In this document: positions 49,507-58,707 of the stretch, one piece after another
Position numbering within the stretch: position 1 is the stretch's first letter
Layout: each line of letters begins with the position of its first letter
Made by a program: the position numbers and the translations under genes
Assembly (NCBI RefSeq): GCF_900091625.1
Contig: NZ_FMIC01000002.1
Location: forward strand, 3,906,001-3,970,000
DNA length: 64,000 nt
Source of the DNA: Micromonospora peucetia
GTDB lineage: Bacteria; Actinomycetota; Actinomycetes; Mycobacteriales; Micromonosporaceae
Direction of reading: 5' to 3'
Notes under the pieces: generated by a model
Told to the model about the DNA's origin: nothing
Database searches by the model: none
What the model saw: the letters and a program-made list of their open reading frames with translations, nothing else

Positions 49507-49563
49507 ACGCGTCGAGGTGGGGCGGGCGGGGTGGGGTGGGGTGGGCGGGGCGGGGTGGGGTGG

Positions 49564-50418
49564 TTACGGGTCGCGGCGGTGGATGGCGGTGATGGCGGTC
49601 AGGGTTGCGGCCAGGGACCAGGCGGCGAGGGTCAGCCAGGAGCCGGTGACGGTGGCCGGGTACGGGACGGGGTTGATGATGTCGGGATGCACCTCGATCA
49701 GTCGCAGCCAGGCGGCGAGGGGCAGGGTGTCGTACAACTCGGCGATCCACCGGTGCTCGTCGCGGTCGACCACCATCGGTAGGAGCAGGAGCACCGTGGT
49801 GGCCGCGAACACGGCTGCGGCGGCGTGCCGGGTGAGCGCGCCCAGACCCATCCCGACCAACGCGCACACGGGCACCAGCACGGCGCTCGCCACGACGGCG
49901 CGCAACACCCCCGGCTCGCCGATCGACCAGCCGGCGCCCCGGTCGGCGAGGATCGCCTGGGACACCCAGAACGCGGTCGCCGCGGTGAGCGTGCCGAAAA
50001 CGAGCATGACCCCGGCCAGCACGACGGCCTTCGCCGCGACCATCGCCCGGCGGGCGGGCACCGCGGCGAACGTGGCCCGGATCAGCCCGCTCTGGTACTC
50101 GCCGACGATCGTCAGGGCGCCGAGGGTGGCCGAGGCGAGGATCAGCAACAGGTAGCCGGCCTCGGGGAAGGCGTCGCGCACCGGCCCGTAGAGGCGGAAC
50201 ATCTCCCGCCGCTCCTCGGGGTACGTCGGCCAGTTCCGGTGGTCGGCGAGGCTGGAGTTGACGCTGACCCCGATCACGAACAGGAAGACCAGCGGCAGCG
50301 TCCAGCGGGTCGAGCGCAGCGACCACAGTTTGATCCACTCGGCGGCCAGCAGGTCGCGGAACCGGGCCGGGTCGGCGGTCACGGTCGGTCGGCGGGTCAG
50401 TTCGGTCACGGCGGTCAT
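49564..50418 (-). CDS. ABC-2 type exporter permease
   Basis: A 284-residue membrane protein with six hydrophobic spans, starting with a cytoplasmic segment (DLLAAEWIKLWSLRSTRWT) typical of ABC-2 permeases. ATLGALTIVGEYQSGLIRATFAAVPAR is the conserved GxExxxG-like region. GGAGGAG precedes the ATG, which overlaps the ATPase stop as ATGA. Substrate unknown; the NarL-type two-component genes next door suggest a drug or envelope-stress exporter. Confidence 0.86.
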   Translation of the reverse strand: MTAVTELTRRPTVTADPARFRDLLAAEWIKLWSLRSTRWTLPLVFLFVIGVSVNSSLADHRNWPTYPEERREMFRLYGPVRDAFPEAGYLLLILASATLGALTIVGEYQSGLIRATFAAVPARRAMVAAKAVVLAGVMLVFGTLTAATAFWVSQAILADRGAGWSIGEPGVLRAVVASAVLVPVCALVGMGLGALTRHAAAAVFAATTVLLLLPMVVDRDEHRWIAELYDTLPLAAWLRLIEVHPDIINPVPYPATVTGSWLTLAAWSLAATLTAITAIHRRDP

Positions 50419-51329
50419 CGGGTCTCCTCCCCGGCGAGGTACTCGACGCTGTCGGCGGTGAGCTCCATGAAGGCTTCCTCCAGCGAGGCGGTGTGGGTGG
50501 TCAGCTCGTGCAGCCCGATGCCGTGGGCGAGGGCGAGGTCGCCGATCCGGGCGGCCGTCAGGCCCGTCACGACGAGCGCTCCGGCGTCGGCCGGCCGGAC
50601 GTCCGCACCCTCGGCTTCCAGAACGGCGGCCAGCGTCGCCGGGTCGGGCGTACGGACGGCCACGCTGGCCCGGGTGCCGCGGGCGGCGAACTCGGCGAGG
50701 CTCTGTTCGGCGATGAGTCGACCCCGGCCGATCACCACGAGGCGGTCGGCGCAGTGCTCCATCTCGCTCATCAGGTGGCTGGAGACGAAGACCGTACGTC
50801 CCTCGGCCGCCAGCCGCCGGAACAGGTCCCGTACCCACCGCACCCCTTCGGGGTCGAGGCCGTTGAACGGCTCGTCGAAGAGCAGCACGGGCGGGTCGCC
50901 GAGCAGCGCGGCAGCGATGCCGAGCCGCTGCCGCATGCCGAGCGAGAAGCCGCCGATCCGCCGCTTTGCGGCGGCGGCCAGCCCCACCTCCCGCAGCACC
51001 TCGTCGACCCGGGTGCGCGTGATGCCGTTGCTGCGGGCCAGGGCCGACAGGTGGGCCGCGGCACTTCGTCCACCGTGCACGTCACCGGCGTCGAGCAGTG
51101 CGCCGGCGTGACGAAGCCCGCGCGGCCGGTCGGCGAACCGGACCCCGTCCACCGTGACGGTGCCGCTGGTCGGCGCGGTGAGCCCGAGGATCATCCGCAG
51201 CGTGGTGGACTTGCCGGCCCCGTTGGGGCCGAGGAACCCGGTCACGTGGCCGGGGCGCACGGTCAGGGTGAGGTCGTCGACGGCCGTCGTGCGGCCGTAC
51301 CGTCTCGTCAGGGACTGAAGTTCGATCAC
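50415..51329 (-). CDS. ABC transporter ATP-binding protein
   Basis: A 304-residue ATPase: Walker A LGPNGAGKSTT, signature FSLGMRQRLGIAAALL, Walker B VLLFDEPFNGLDPEG, with a C-terminal extension of about 80 residues as in drug-exporter DrrA types. The GTG at 51329 begins the family domain (VIELQSLTRRYG); the longer frame adds a Pro/Gly-rich leader that overlaps the divergent promoter and is rejected. First gene of the transporter operon. Confidence 0.9.
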   Translation of the reverse strand: MIELQSLTRRYGRTTAVDDLTLTVRPGHVTGFLGPNGAGKSTTLRMILGLTAPTSGTVTVDGVRFADRPRGLRHAGALLDAGDVHGGRSAAAHLSALARSNGITRTRVDEVLREVGLAAAAKRRIGGFSLGMRQRLGIAAALLGDPPVLLFDEPFNGLDPEGVRWVRDLFRRLAAEGRTVFVSSHLMSEMEHCADRLVVIGRGRLIAEQSLAEFAARGTRASVAVRTPDPATLAAVLEAEGADVRPADAGALVVTGLTAARIGDLALAHGIGLHELTTHTASLEEAFMELTADSVEYLAGEETR

Positions 51330-51462
51330 CTGCCCCACGCTGCCGGGCGGCGGCCGGCGCGGCGTCGCCCCGGCGGCCACAACCGACGGTCGGACCCCCG
51401 CCCCGGGGCGTACGCCCACGGGCCGATGCCCCGGCGGCGGCGCGCTGGCTACCGTGGACGGC

Positions 51463-52692
51463 ATGGATGCGACCGCGCCGCCGCCGCGCCGCGCCCCGTC
51501 GAGGGTGCGGGCGGCCCTGCCCTGGGTCGGCGTCGCGCTGCTGCCGGTCGCCGTGCTCCTCGCCCCGACGATGGCGTCGAGCCGGAGCGGCGTGGGGTTC
51601 GGCGACTGGTGGTTTCCCGAGCGCTACCTGGTGCCGCTGCTGGCCGTGGTCCCGCCCGCCGGCCTGCTGCGGCGCCGTCCGGTGCTGGCCCTGACGTTGA
51701 TGCTCGGCGCGGCGTGCGTTGTCACCGCGGCCGTCGGCGTCCCGGAGCCCGGCTACCTGACCGACATCTGGTACGCGCAGTTCCTGGCGATCGACCTGGT
51801 GGTGGGGCTGGTCGCGGCGAGAAGGTCCCGCCGTGTCTCGGTGCCGGTGGCCGTCGTGGCGCTCGTCGTGCAGATCGCCGCGGGCTTCGTGAACCCCTCC
51901 AGCGACCCGGTGAACCGGGCCACGTTCTCCATGCTGGCGGTCGTCACCGCGTGGACGGTCGGCAACTCCGTGCGGGCCCGGCGCGGTTACGCGGAGGCCG
52001 TCCGGGCGCACACCGCTGCCGAGGCGGTCACCGCGGAGCGGCTGCGCATCGCCCGCGAACTGCACGACATGGTCGCGCACAGCATCGGGGTGATCGCCAT
52101 CCAGGCCGGCGTGGGCGCCCGGGTCATCGACACCCAACCGGCCCAGGCCCGCGCCGCGCTCGCCACCATCGAGGCGACCAGCCGCGAGACGCTGGCCGGC
52201 CTGCGGCGTACGCTCGGCGCGTTGCGCCGCCCGCAGTCGGAGTCGGCGTCGCTGGATCCGACGCCGGGGCTCGACGACCTCGACCGGCTGGTCGTGGCCG
52301 CCGCCGACGCCGGGGTACGGGTGGACCTGCGGCGCGACGGCGAGCGGCGGCCCCTCCCGGCCGACCTCGACCTCGCCGCGTTCCGGATCGTCCAGGAGGG
52401 GCTCACCAACGTGGTACGACACGCCGGCACCGACCGGTGCCTGGTCACCGTCACGCACGGCCCCGACGAGATCGCCGTGGAGGTCGTCGACGACGGCCGG
52501 GGTGGCACGGTCGGCGGCGAGGGGCACGGGCTGGTCGGCATGCGTGAACGGGTCGACCTGGCCGGTGGCCGGTTCCACGCCGGGCCGCGCCCGGAGGGCG
52601 GCTTCCGGGTGGCGGCGTGGCTGCCGGTGCCACCGGCATCGCCGACGGCGACGGAGCCGGTCGGATCGCGGGCCGGGACGGGGGACCGATGA
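51463..52692 (+). CDS. sensor histidine kinase (NarL-type partner)
   Basis: A 409-residue membrane kinase. About five N-terminal spans (residues 20-170), then a HisKA_3 domain with LRIARELHDMVAHSIGVIAIQ (phospho-His in the ELHD box) and a HATPase region (IVQEGLTNVVRHAG, VEVVDDGRGG, HGLVGMRERVDLAGG). The ATG at 51463 is favoured over a GTG at 51454 because TACCGT ends seven bases before it, implying a leaderless mRNA. ATGA overlap with the response regulator gene; divergent from the ABC exporter it may control. Confidence 0.92.
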   Translation: MDATAPPPRRAPSRVRAALPWVGVALLPVAVLLAPTMASSRSGVGFGDWWFPERYLVPLLAVVPPAGLLRRRPVLALTLMLGAACVVTAAVGVPEPGYLTDIWYAQFLAIDLVVGLVAARRSRRVSVPVAVVALVVQIAAGFVNPSSDPVNRATFSMLAVVTAWTVGNSVRARRGYAEAVRAHTAAEAVTAERLRIARELHDMVAHSIGVIAIQAGVGARVIDTQPAQARAALATIEATSRETLAGLRRTLGALRRPQSESASLDPTPGLDDLDRLVVAAADAGVRVDLRRDGERRPLPADLDLAAFRIVQEGLTNVVRHAGTDRCLVTVTHGPDEIAVEVVDDGRGGTVGGEGHGLVGMRERVDLAGGRFHAGPRPEGGFRVAAWLPVPPASPTATEPVGSRAGTGDR

Positions 52693-53345
52693 CCGTCCGG
52701 GTGCTGCTCGTCGACGACCAGCCACTGATCCGCGCCGGCCTGCGGGTGCTCATCGCCGACGCCCCCGACCTGGACGTCGTCGGTGAGGCGGGGACCGGGA
52801 CCGAGGCGGTGCGGCTGGCCCGCGAGGTCGTGCCGGACGTGGTGCTGATGGACCTGCGGATGCCCGGCATGGACGGCATCCAGGCCACCCGGGCGATCAC
52901 CGCGCACGGCGGATCCGCCCGGGTCCTCGTGCTCACCACCTTCGACGACGACGAGCACGTGCACGCCGCGTTGCGCGCCGGCGCGAGCGGTTTCCTGGTC
53001 AAGGACATGGCGCTGGACGACATCCTCGGCGCGGTCCGGGTGGTCGCCGCCGGGGACGCGCTGATCGCCCCCGGGGTCACCCGCCGGCTCATCGCCGAGT
53101 TCGCCCGCCGGCCCACCCCGGCCGCCCCGAGCCGGACCCTCGACGGCGTCACCGAGCGGGAACGCGAGGTGCTCACCCTGGTCGGCCGGGGCCTGTCCAA
53201 CGGCGAGATCGCCGCCGAGCTGGTGATCAGCGTTGCCACCGCCAAGGCGCACGTGGCCCGGCTGTTCACCAAGCTCGGCGCCCGCGACCGGGTGCACCTC
53301 GTCATCGCCGCCTACGATGCGGGGCTGGTGTCCGCGGCGGGGTGA
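52689..53345 (+). CDS. NarL/FixJ-family response regulator
   Basis: A 218-residue regulator: receiver domain with LLVDDQPLIRAGL, phospho-acceptor Asp in VVLMDLRMPGMDG and Lys in GFLVKDM, then a LuxR helix-turn-helix (LTEREREVL-like VTEREREVLTLVGRGLSNGEIA, VATAKAHVARLFTKL). It pairs with the kinase just upstream through the 4-base overlap. Targets are probably the divergent ABC exporter promoter; not proven. Confidence 0.94.
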   Translation: MTVRVLLVDDQPLIRAGLRVLIADAPDLDVVGEAGTGTEAVRLAREVVPDVVLMDLRMPGMDGIQATRAITAHGGSARVLVLTTFDDDEHVHAALRAGASGFLVKDMALDDILGAVRVVAAGDALIAPGVTRRLIAEFARRPTPAAPSRTLDGVTEREREVLTLVGRGLSNGEIAAELVISVATAKAHVARLFTKLGARDRVHLVIAAYDAGLVSAAG

Positions 53346-53364
53346 GGCGCGGACACCACCGGCC

Positions 53365-54048
53365 TCAGCTCGGGCCGGGGCGGCGTTGCCGTTCGGCACG
53401 CCACCAGCGGCGGATCAGCACGATGCTGGCGACCAGGCCGAGCGCGGCCGGGGCCGCCCCGAACCAGTTGACGTCGCCCGGGGAGGTGACCGCCGCGCCC
53501 ACCGCCGCGTAGCCGAAGGCGGTCGGCGCGGAAGCGAGCACGCTGCCGGTGAGGAACGGCAGCACCCGGGCGCCGGTGGTGCCGTAGCCGTAGCTGACCA
53601 GCCCGAAGCCGGCGATCGGCAGCAGCCGTACGGTGATCACACCGAGGACGCTCTGCCGGGCGAACCAGCCGTCCAGCCGGGCCAGCCGTCCGCGTACCCG
53701 GTCGGCGACGAACTCCCGCCCGAGCAGGCGGCCGACCGCGAAGCCCAGTACCGCCGCGAGCAGTGCGGCAGCCAGCGCGTACGCGGCGCCCTCCAGCGCG
53801 CCGAAGATCGCCCCCGAGGCGAGCGTGATGAAGGTCCGGGGGACCAGTGCGACCAGCAGCAGCGCCCCGCCGCCGACCGCTGCCACGGGGGCGAACCCGC
53901 CCAGCCGGTCGGCCAGGCCGGGCAGCTCCTCCGTCTCGGGCAGGGGAACGACGAGCAGTGCCGCCCCGAAGGTGGCGAGCAGGAGCAGCAGCAGCGCGAA
54001 CCGGACGACCGACGGCTGCCGTGACAGCCGCCGGACGGACTGGATCAT
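53365..54048 (-). CDS. VTT-domain membrane protein (TVP38/TMEM64 family)
   Basis: A 227-residue membrane protein with an N-terminal span and a VTT (DedA-like) core: LVALVPRTFITLASGAIFG, FAVGRLLGREFV, VITVRLLPIAGFGLVSYGYG. The family contributes to lipid and membrane homeostasis, perhaps carrier-lipid recycling. ATGA overlap with gatD puts it in the murT-gatD operon, an unusual and suggestive pairing with lipid II amidation. Last gene of the operon. Confidence 0.85.
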   Translation of the reverse strand: MIQSVRRLSRQPSVVRFALLLLLLATFGAALLVVPLPETEELPGLADRLGGFAPVAAVGGGALLLVALVPRTFITLASGAIFGALEGAAYALAAALLAAVLGFAVGRLLGREFVADRVRGRLARLDGWFARQSVLGVITVRLLPIAGFGLVSYGYGTTGARVLPFLTGSVLASAPTAFGYAAVGAAVTSPGDVNWFGAAPAALGLVASIVLIRRWWRAERQRRPGPS

Positions 54049-54764
54049 GCCCGGGCTGCGGCCACCGCGGTGCGGCGCTCGGCGCGGAGCCGGTCCGACC
54101 AGGTGTCGTCCAGCGGCGGGAGCTGGTGCACGCCGGTGGCCCAGCGCAGCAGCAGGTCCGCCAGGGCGGGGTTGCGGGCCAGGGCCGGGCCGTGCGAATA
54201 CGTGCCGAGCAGCTTGCCCCGCCACGCCCCCTCGGTGGCGCCGTCGTTGCCGACCCCGGCGGTGACCCGGGCCAGCGGGGAGACCCCGGGGCCGAGGTGG
54301 GTGCGCCCGCCGTGGTTCTCGAACCCGGTCAGCGCCGGTACGCCCAGCCGCGGGTCGATGTCGCCGGCCAGCTCGCCGACGGCGCGGGTCGGCCCCCGGT
54401 CGGAGGAGAAGTCGAGCAGTTCCAGCCCGGCGCAGAGGGTGCCCTTGGCGAAGAAGGAGGTGCCGAGGAGCTGGTAGCCGGCGCAGACACCGAACACGAC
54501 CGAGCCCTGGGCGGCAGCCCGGTGCAGGCCGCCGTCGGCGAGCAGCCGCTGCGCGCCCAGCGCCTGCGGGCCGTCCTCGCCGCCGCCGATGAGGTAGATG
54601 TCGGCGGTGGAGGGGAGGCGCTGGTCGGAGCGCACCTCCAGCACCTCCACCGGGAAGCCGCGCTGCCGTGCCCGGCGGGCGAGGATCAGCGCGTTGCCGC
54701 GGTCGCCGTAGGTGGAGAGCAGGTCGGGGTAGATCCAGACGATGCGCAGGCTCTCAGTTGACAC
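54045..54764 (-). CDS. gatD: lipid II isoglutaminyl synthase, glutaminase subunit
   Basis: A 239-residue class I glutamine amidotransferase: GSVVFGVCAGYQLLG carries the nucleophile Cys and LLGTYSHGPALARNPALAD the His. Together with MurT it amidates the D-Glu of lipid II stem peptides. The GTG at 54764 lies inside the end of murT (11-base overlap), so they are coupled. The start is the only one that fits the family; the longer frame upstream is murT in another phase. Confidence 0.92.
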   Translation of the reverse strand: MSTESLRIVWIYPDLLSTYGDRGNALILARRARQRGFPVEVLEVRSDQRLPSTADIYLIGGGEDGPQALGAQRLLADGGLHRAAAQGSVVFGVCAGYQLLGTSFFAKGTLCAGLELLDFSSDRGPTRAVGELAGDIDPRLGVPALTGFENHGGRTHLGPGVSPLARVTAGVGNDGATEGAWRGKLLGTYSHGPALARNPALADLLLRWATGVHQLPPLDDTWSDRLRAERRTAVAAARA

Positions 54765-56016
54765 GGTCCAACTCCGCTCGGATGTCCTGGAACGCGGTGT
54801 AGTTCGCGATGACCTCCAGGCGCCCCGGGGGCACCGACCGGATGGCGTCGTCGAACGTCCGCACATGCTGGAAGGGCACGTCGTTGACCTCCAGCCGGAC
54901 CGCGAGGTCGTACGCGCGGTCGCCTGTGATCAACACCTGCCGGCCCCGTAGCGGGGCGAAGTCGACGTCGAAGAGCCAGGAGGTGTCCAGCCCGTCGGGG
55001 TCCCGGGCGTTGATGGAGAGCAGTGTCGGGGCGAGGTCGGCCATGTCGAACGCCTCCAGCCAGCTGGCCGGGTTCTTCGCCAGCAGCAGCCGGATGTTGC
55101 GCCCGTCCCGGTCGACCTGCGCGTAGCGGCCCGCGACGGAGGAGACGGTGCCGAGCTGGAGCACCGCGTCGACGGGCCGGACGCCGAACTCGGCGGCGAC
55201 GGCCAACGCGGTCGCGGCGTTGCCGACGTTGACCTTGCCGGGAAGCTGGAGCTTGACCTTGTGCCAGGCCCCGGTCGGGTCGACCACGCCGTCGTCCTCC
55301 ACCGTCCACTGCGGCTCGGGCCGGCGCAGCGGGCAGCCGCTGCACCACCACTGGTCGCCGGAGCGCTGGATGGTGGAGCCGCACTCGGGGCAGACCCAGG
55401 AGTCGTCGTGCCAGCGCTGCCCGGCGCTGAACCAGGTGACGTGCGGCGGGGCGATGCGGTGGTCGTGGTTGGGCGGCGGGGTCGCGGCCCACACCACCAT
55501 CGGGTCGTCGGCGTTGGCGACGATGCGGACGTCGGTGTGCCGGACCAGCGCGGCACGCCAGAGCTGCGCCATCATGGCGACCTCCTTGGCCCGGTCGAGC
55601 TGGTCGCGGGAGAGGTTGAGCAGCGCCACCACGTGCGGCTCGGTGGCGTCGAGCACCTGGGCGAGGTAGTGCTCGTCGACCTCCAGCACCGCATAGGGCG
55701 TGCTGCCGGCCTTGGCGAGCGCCGAGGTGTGCCCGGTCGGCATGTTGGCGCCGAACGAGTTGGTGGCGACCCGGCCGAGCACCCCGACGGCCGCGGCGGT
55801 GAGCCGGGTGGTGGTGGTCTTGCCGTTGGTGCCGGAGATCAGGGCGATGGCGCGCCCCGCCGACAGGTGGGCCAGCAGGTCGGGGTCGATCTTCAGGCCG
55901 ATCCAGCCGCCGATCACGGAGCCGTCACCGCGCCCCGCGGCCCGCGACAGTGCCGCGGCGGTCCGCGACACCGAGCTGGCCACCTTTGCCCGCAGGGGCA
56001 TCTTCGCGTCCGTCAC
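54754..56016 (-). CDS. murT: lipid II isoglutaminyl synthase, MurT subunit
   Basis: A 420-residue Mur-ligase-like protein: ATP site [14 protein letters not shown], central Mur domain ([18 protein letters not shown]), a four-Cys zinc ribbon ([11 protein letters not shown] with WCSGC) and the C-terminal DUF1727 block. It supplies the ATP-dependent half of D-Glu amidation. TAACCT (56029-56024, minus) ends seven bases before the GTG at 56016, implying a leaderless mRNA. A later in-frame ATG at 56001 is possible. Confidence 0.93.
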   Translation of the reverse strand: MTDAKMPLRAKVASSVSRTAAALSRAAGRGDGSVIGGWIGLKIDPDLLAHLSAGRAIALISGTNGKTTTTRLTAAAVGVLGRVATNSFGANMPTGHTSALAKAGSTPYAVLEVDEHYLAQVLDATEPHVVALLNLSRDQLDRAKEVAMMAQLWRAALVRHTDVRIVANADDPMVVWAATPPPNHDHRIAPPHVTWFSAGQRWHDDSWVCPECGSTIQRSGDQWWCSGCPLRRPEPQWTVEDDGVVDPTGAWHKVKLQLPGKVNVGNAATALAVAAEFGVRPVDAVLQLGTVSSVAGRYAQVDRDGRNIRLLLAKNPASWLEAFDMADLAPTLLSINARDPDGLDTSWLFDVDFAPLRGRQVLITGDRAYDLAVRLEVNDVPFQHVRTFDDAIRSVPPGRLEVIANYTAFQDIRAELDRVN

Positions 56017-56240
56017 CCGAGCGAGGTTACCGGACCGGCGACCCCGCCAGATCGCCGCCGACGGCGAACCGTTCGGCCGGGGTGGTCCGGCGGGGCGGTC
56101 GAACCACGCTCAGCCGGATGGAGTCGATCTATGTCGGAAAGCGGACGGGCCCGGCGGGCCGCGCGGCCCTCCACTCCGCTCCACCCCGATTGACGTGCGG
56201 TTTTGCGCGCCGAAAGGCCGCGCCGCGCGGGCGAATCTGG

Positions 56241-56280
56241 TTGCGGGTGGAGGGAAGTGGAGTAGAGTGGGGCGCAATGG
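56241..56280. promoter_or_regulatory. mraZ promoter with MraZ boxes
   Basis: GTGG occurs at 56247, 56257 and 56267, with ATGG at 56277, each exactly 10 bp apart, the repeat spacing bound by MraZ. TTGCGG (56241-56246) and TAGAGT (56263-56268) give a promoter inside the boxes, so MraZ should repress its own dcw cluster. A 7-bp hairpin (56314-56334) follows in the leader; nothing else was found in 56017-56356 besides the murT promoter. Confidence 0.78.
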
Positions 56281-56356
56281 TGAGGCCGGGAGGGCCCACC
56301 GGCCCGGGGGGTCAGCGGCGCCGCGAACGCCGCTAAAGGGCGAGGGGGTTGGGCCG

Positions 56357-56788
56357 ATGTTCCTCGGCACCCACACCCCGCGCCTGGACGACAAAGGCCG
56401 GTTGATCCTCCCGGCGAAGTTCCGGGACGAGCTGGCGGGGGGTGTCGTGATCACGAAAGGGCAGGATCGCTGCCTCTACGCCTTTCCGATGCCCGAGTTC
56501 CAACGGATCGCGGAGCAGTTGCGCGCGCAGCCGATGACGAACAAGGCGGCCCGGGCCTACAGCCGGGTCTTCTTCGCCAGCGCCCACGACGAGGTGCCTG
56601 ACAAGCAGGGCCGGGTGACGATCCCGGCCCACCTGCGGAACTATGCCGCCCTCGATCGGGATCTGGTCGTGATCGGCGCGAGCACCCGGGTGGAGATCTG
56701 GGACAAGACAGCCTGGGAGACCTACCTCGCGGAGAGCGAAGACGACTTCGCCGACATCGAGGAGGGGGTGCTGCCCGGCGGTCTGTAG
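56357..56788 (+). CDS. mraZ: transcriptional regulator MraZ
   Basis: A 143-residue protein with two SpoVT-AbrB-like MraZ domains: [25 protein letters not shown] and ARVFF-type second half ([23 protein letters not shown]). It forms ring oligomers that bind repeated boxes and control cell-division gene expression. First gene of the dcw cluster; the promoter carries its expected boxes. The ATG at 56357 has GAGGGGG upstream. Confidence 0.96.
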   Translation: MFLGTHTPRLDDKGRLILPAKFRDELAGGVVITKGQDRCLYAFPMPEFQRIAEQLRAQPMTNKAARAYSRVFFASAHDEVPDKQGRVTIPAHLRNYAALDRDLVVIGASTRVEIWDKTAWETYLAESEDDFADIEEGVLPGGL

Positions 56789-57017
56789 GGCGTGACGGCG
56801 CCCGACGTACTGCGAGATCTCCACCCGCTTTCGAGTTCCTGGCGCCCCTTCCCCGGTGCCAGGCGCACGACCCGATCGGTAGGGCCGCGGCCTCCGGCGG
56901 GCGGGAGCGGATGGGGATCTGGCGGTACGACGGCACGGCGTCGTCCGACGACGGACGCATGAAGGACGAAGGTTCAACACCAGTGGGGGTCGACATGGGG
57001 AGCTACGCGGCACGCAC

Positions 57018-58100
57018 GTGCCGGTGCTGCTCGAGCGGTGTCTCGAGTTGCTGGCCCCCGCGCTGGGCCGGAGCGGGCGGACGGTCCACGTCGACGCGAC
57101 GCTGGGCCTGGCCGGGCACGCCGAGGCGGTGCTTGAGGCGCATCCGGAGACGGTGCTGATCGGGCTGGACCGGGACACCGAGGCGCTTGCCCACGCACGC
57201 GTCCGGCTGGCCCGTTTCGCCGACCGCGTCCACCTGGAGCATGCGGTCTACGACGAGCTGCCGGAGGTGCTCGACCGGCTGGGCTACCCGGCGATCGACG
57301 GGATCCTGTTCGACCTGGGGGTTTCCTCACTGCAACTCGACGCGCCCGACCGCGGGTTCGCCTACGCGCAGGACGCCCCGCTGGACATGCGGATGGACCA
57401 GACCCGTGGGGTGACCGCCGAGGAGGTGGTCAACACCTACACCCATCCGGACCTGGCTCGGGTGCTGCGGGTCTACGGCGAGGAGAAGTTCGCGGGCCGG
57501 ATCGCCTCGGCGATCATCCGCGAGCGCGAGCGGGCCCGGATCACCTCGTCGGCGCGGCTGGCCGAACTGGTCAGGGAGTCCATCCCGGCACCCGCCCGAC
57601 GAACCGGCGGACACCCGGCCAAGAGAACGTTTCAGGCTTTACGGATCGAGGTAAACAAGGAGTTGGCAGCGCTGGAGACGGCGCTGCCAGCCGCGCTCGA
57701 CAAGCTCAACGTGGGCGGCCGCATGGTGGTCCTGTCCTACCACTCGCTGGAGGACCGGCTCACCAAGGCGGCGCTCAGTGACCGGGTCCGCAGCAAGGGC
57801 CCGATCGACCTCCCGGTCGAACTGCCCGGGTCCGGTCCGACGTTCCGGCTGCTCAGCCGGGGCGCCGAACTGCCCGGGGAGGCGGAGGTCGCCGCGAACC
57901 CGCGGGCCGCCTCGGTGCGGCTGCGGGCCGCGGAACGGCTCGACCCGGACGCGGCACAGCAGGGGCGTACCGACCGCGAACGGTACCGCCGGCGGGTCAA
58001 GGCGATGCACCAGCCAGGGACGGGGACTCCCGGATCCGACCCGGATCCGACAGACCCCGGGGGACGGGACAGGGACGGACGAAGAGGGGGAGGGACATGA
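57018..58100 (+). CDS. rsmH: 16S rRNA (cytosine1402-N4)-methyltransferase
   Basis: A 360-residue SAM methyltransferase (MraW). [49 protein letters not shown] and [13 protein letters not shown] are family blocks. In this frame the first start is GTG 57018, which gives MPVLLERC. The residues GELRGTH that normally precede are encoded just upstream in the same frame (56997-57017), but the nearby ATG (56995) is in another frame because the G run has four rather than five Gs. This could be a sequencing error, a true deletion, or use of GTG 57018. ATGA overlap with ftsL follows. Confidence 0.85.
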   Translation: MPVLLERCLELLAPALGRSGRTVHVDATLGLAGHAEAVLEAHPETVLIGLDRDTEALAHARVRLARFADRVHLEHAVYDELPEVLDRLGYPAIDGILFDLGVSSLQLDAPDRGFAYAQDAPLDMRMDQTRGVTAEEVVNTYTHPDLARVLRVYGEEKFAGRIASAIIRERERARITSSARLAELVRESIPAPARRTGGHPAKRTFQALRIEVNKELAALETALPAALDKLNVGGRMVVLSYHSLEDRLTKAALSDRVRSKGPIDLPVELPGSGPTFRLLSRGAELPGEAEVAANPRAASVRLRAAERLDPDAAQQGRTDRERYRRRVKAMHQPGTGTPGSDPDPTDPGGRDRDGRRGGGT

Positions 58101-58702
58101 CTATTGACAAGCGCGACCGCCGGGACGTCACCGGCGGCGGGCAGCGCACACCGCGGTCGGGGGGCCGGACCGCGGCGGAGCGGACCACGCGCATCGGGAC
58201 CGGCATGCCGCCGGCGGACCGGGTGAACCGGCAGGGGGAGACTCGCGCCCGGGGGGCGCGCGAGTTCCCGACCCAGGGCAGCGCCGCGCTGCGTCCGGCG
58301 GAGCGGGACGACGCCGGTACGGCGCGTGCGCCCCGGCTGCGGGTGGCGCCGCCGCCGCCGGTGAAGGTGCCGCGGGCACCGTTCGCCGCGCTGGTGCTGG
58401 TGCTGGTGGTCGGCGGGGTGCTCGGCATCCTGCTGGTCAACACGAAGATCAACGAGAACGCCTTCCGGCTGGAGAAGCTCCAGGAGCAGCAGGCCAGGCT
58501 CGACGTGGAGCAGCAGCAGCTGAACAAGCAGATCGCCGACGCGGAGGCCCCGGGCAACCTGGAGGCCCAGGCCCGCAGGCTCGGTCTGGTGGAGGCGGGC
58601 GAGCCGGCCTACATCCGGCTGCCCGACGGCAAGGTGATCGGCGTGCCGCAGCCGGCCGAGGGCCAGCCCTCGATCACCAGCCAGCAGGGCGCGGGAGGCT
58701 GA
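58097..58702 (+). CDS. ftsL: FtsL-like cell division protein
   Basis: A 201-residue bitopic membrane protein at the usual FtsL position between rsmH and ftsI. A long basic, disordered cytoplasmic part (about 92 residues) precedes one span ([21 protein letters not shown]) and an extracellular coiled coil ([20 protein letters not shown]), then [20 protein letters not shown]. FtsL with DivIC/FtsB links the divisome to FtsW/FtsI. ATG overlaps rsmH by four bases. The N-terminal extension is typical of actinomycetes. Confidence 0.88.
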   Translation: MTIDKRDRRDVTGGGQRTPRSGGRTAAERTTRIGTGMPPADRVNRQGETRARGAREFPTQGSAALRPAERDDAGTARAPRLRVAPPPPVKVPRAPFAALVLVLVVGGVLGILLVNTKINENAFRLEKLQEQQARLDVEQQQLNKQIADAEAPGNLEAQARRLGLVEAGEPAYIRLPDGKVIGVPQPAEGQPSITSQQGAGG

Positions 58703-58707
58703 CGACA

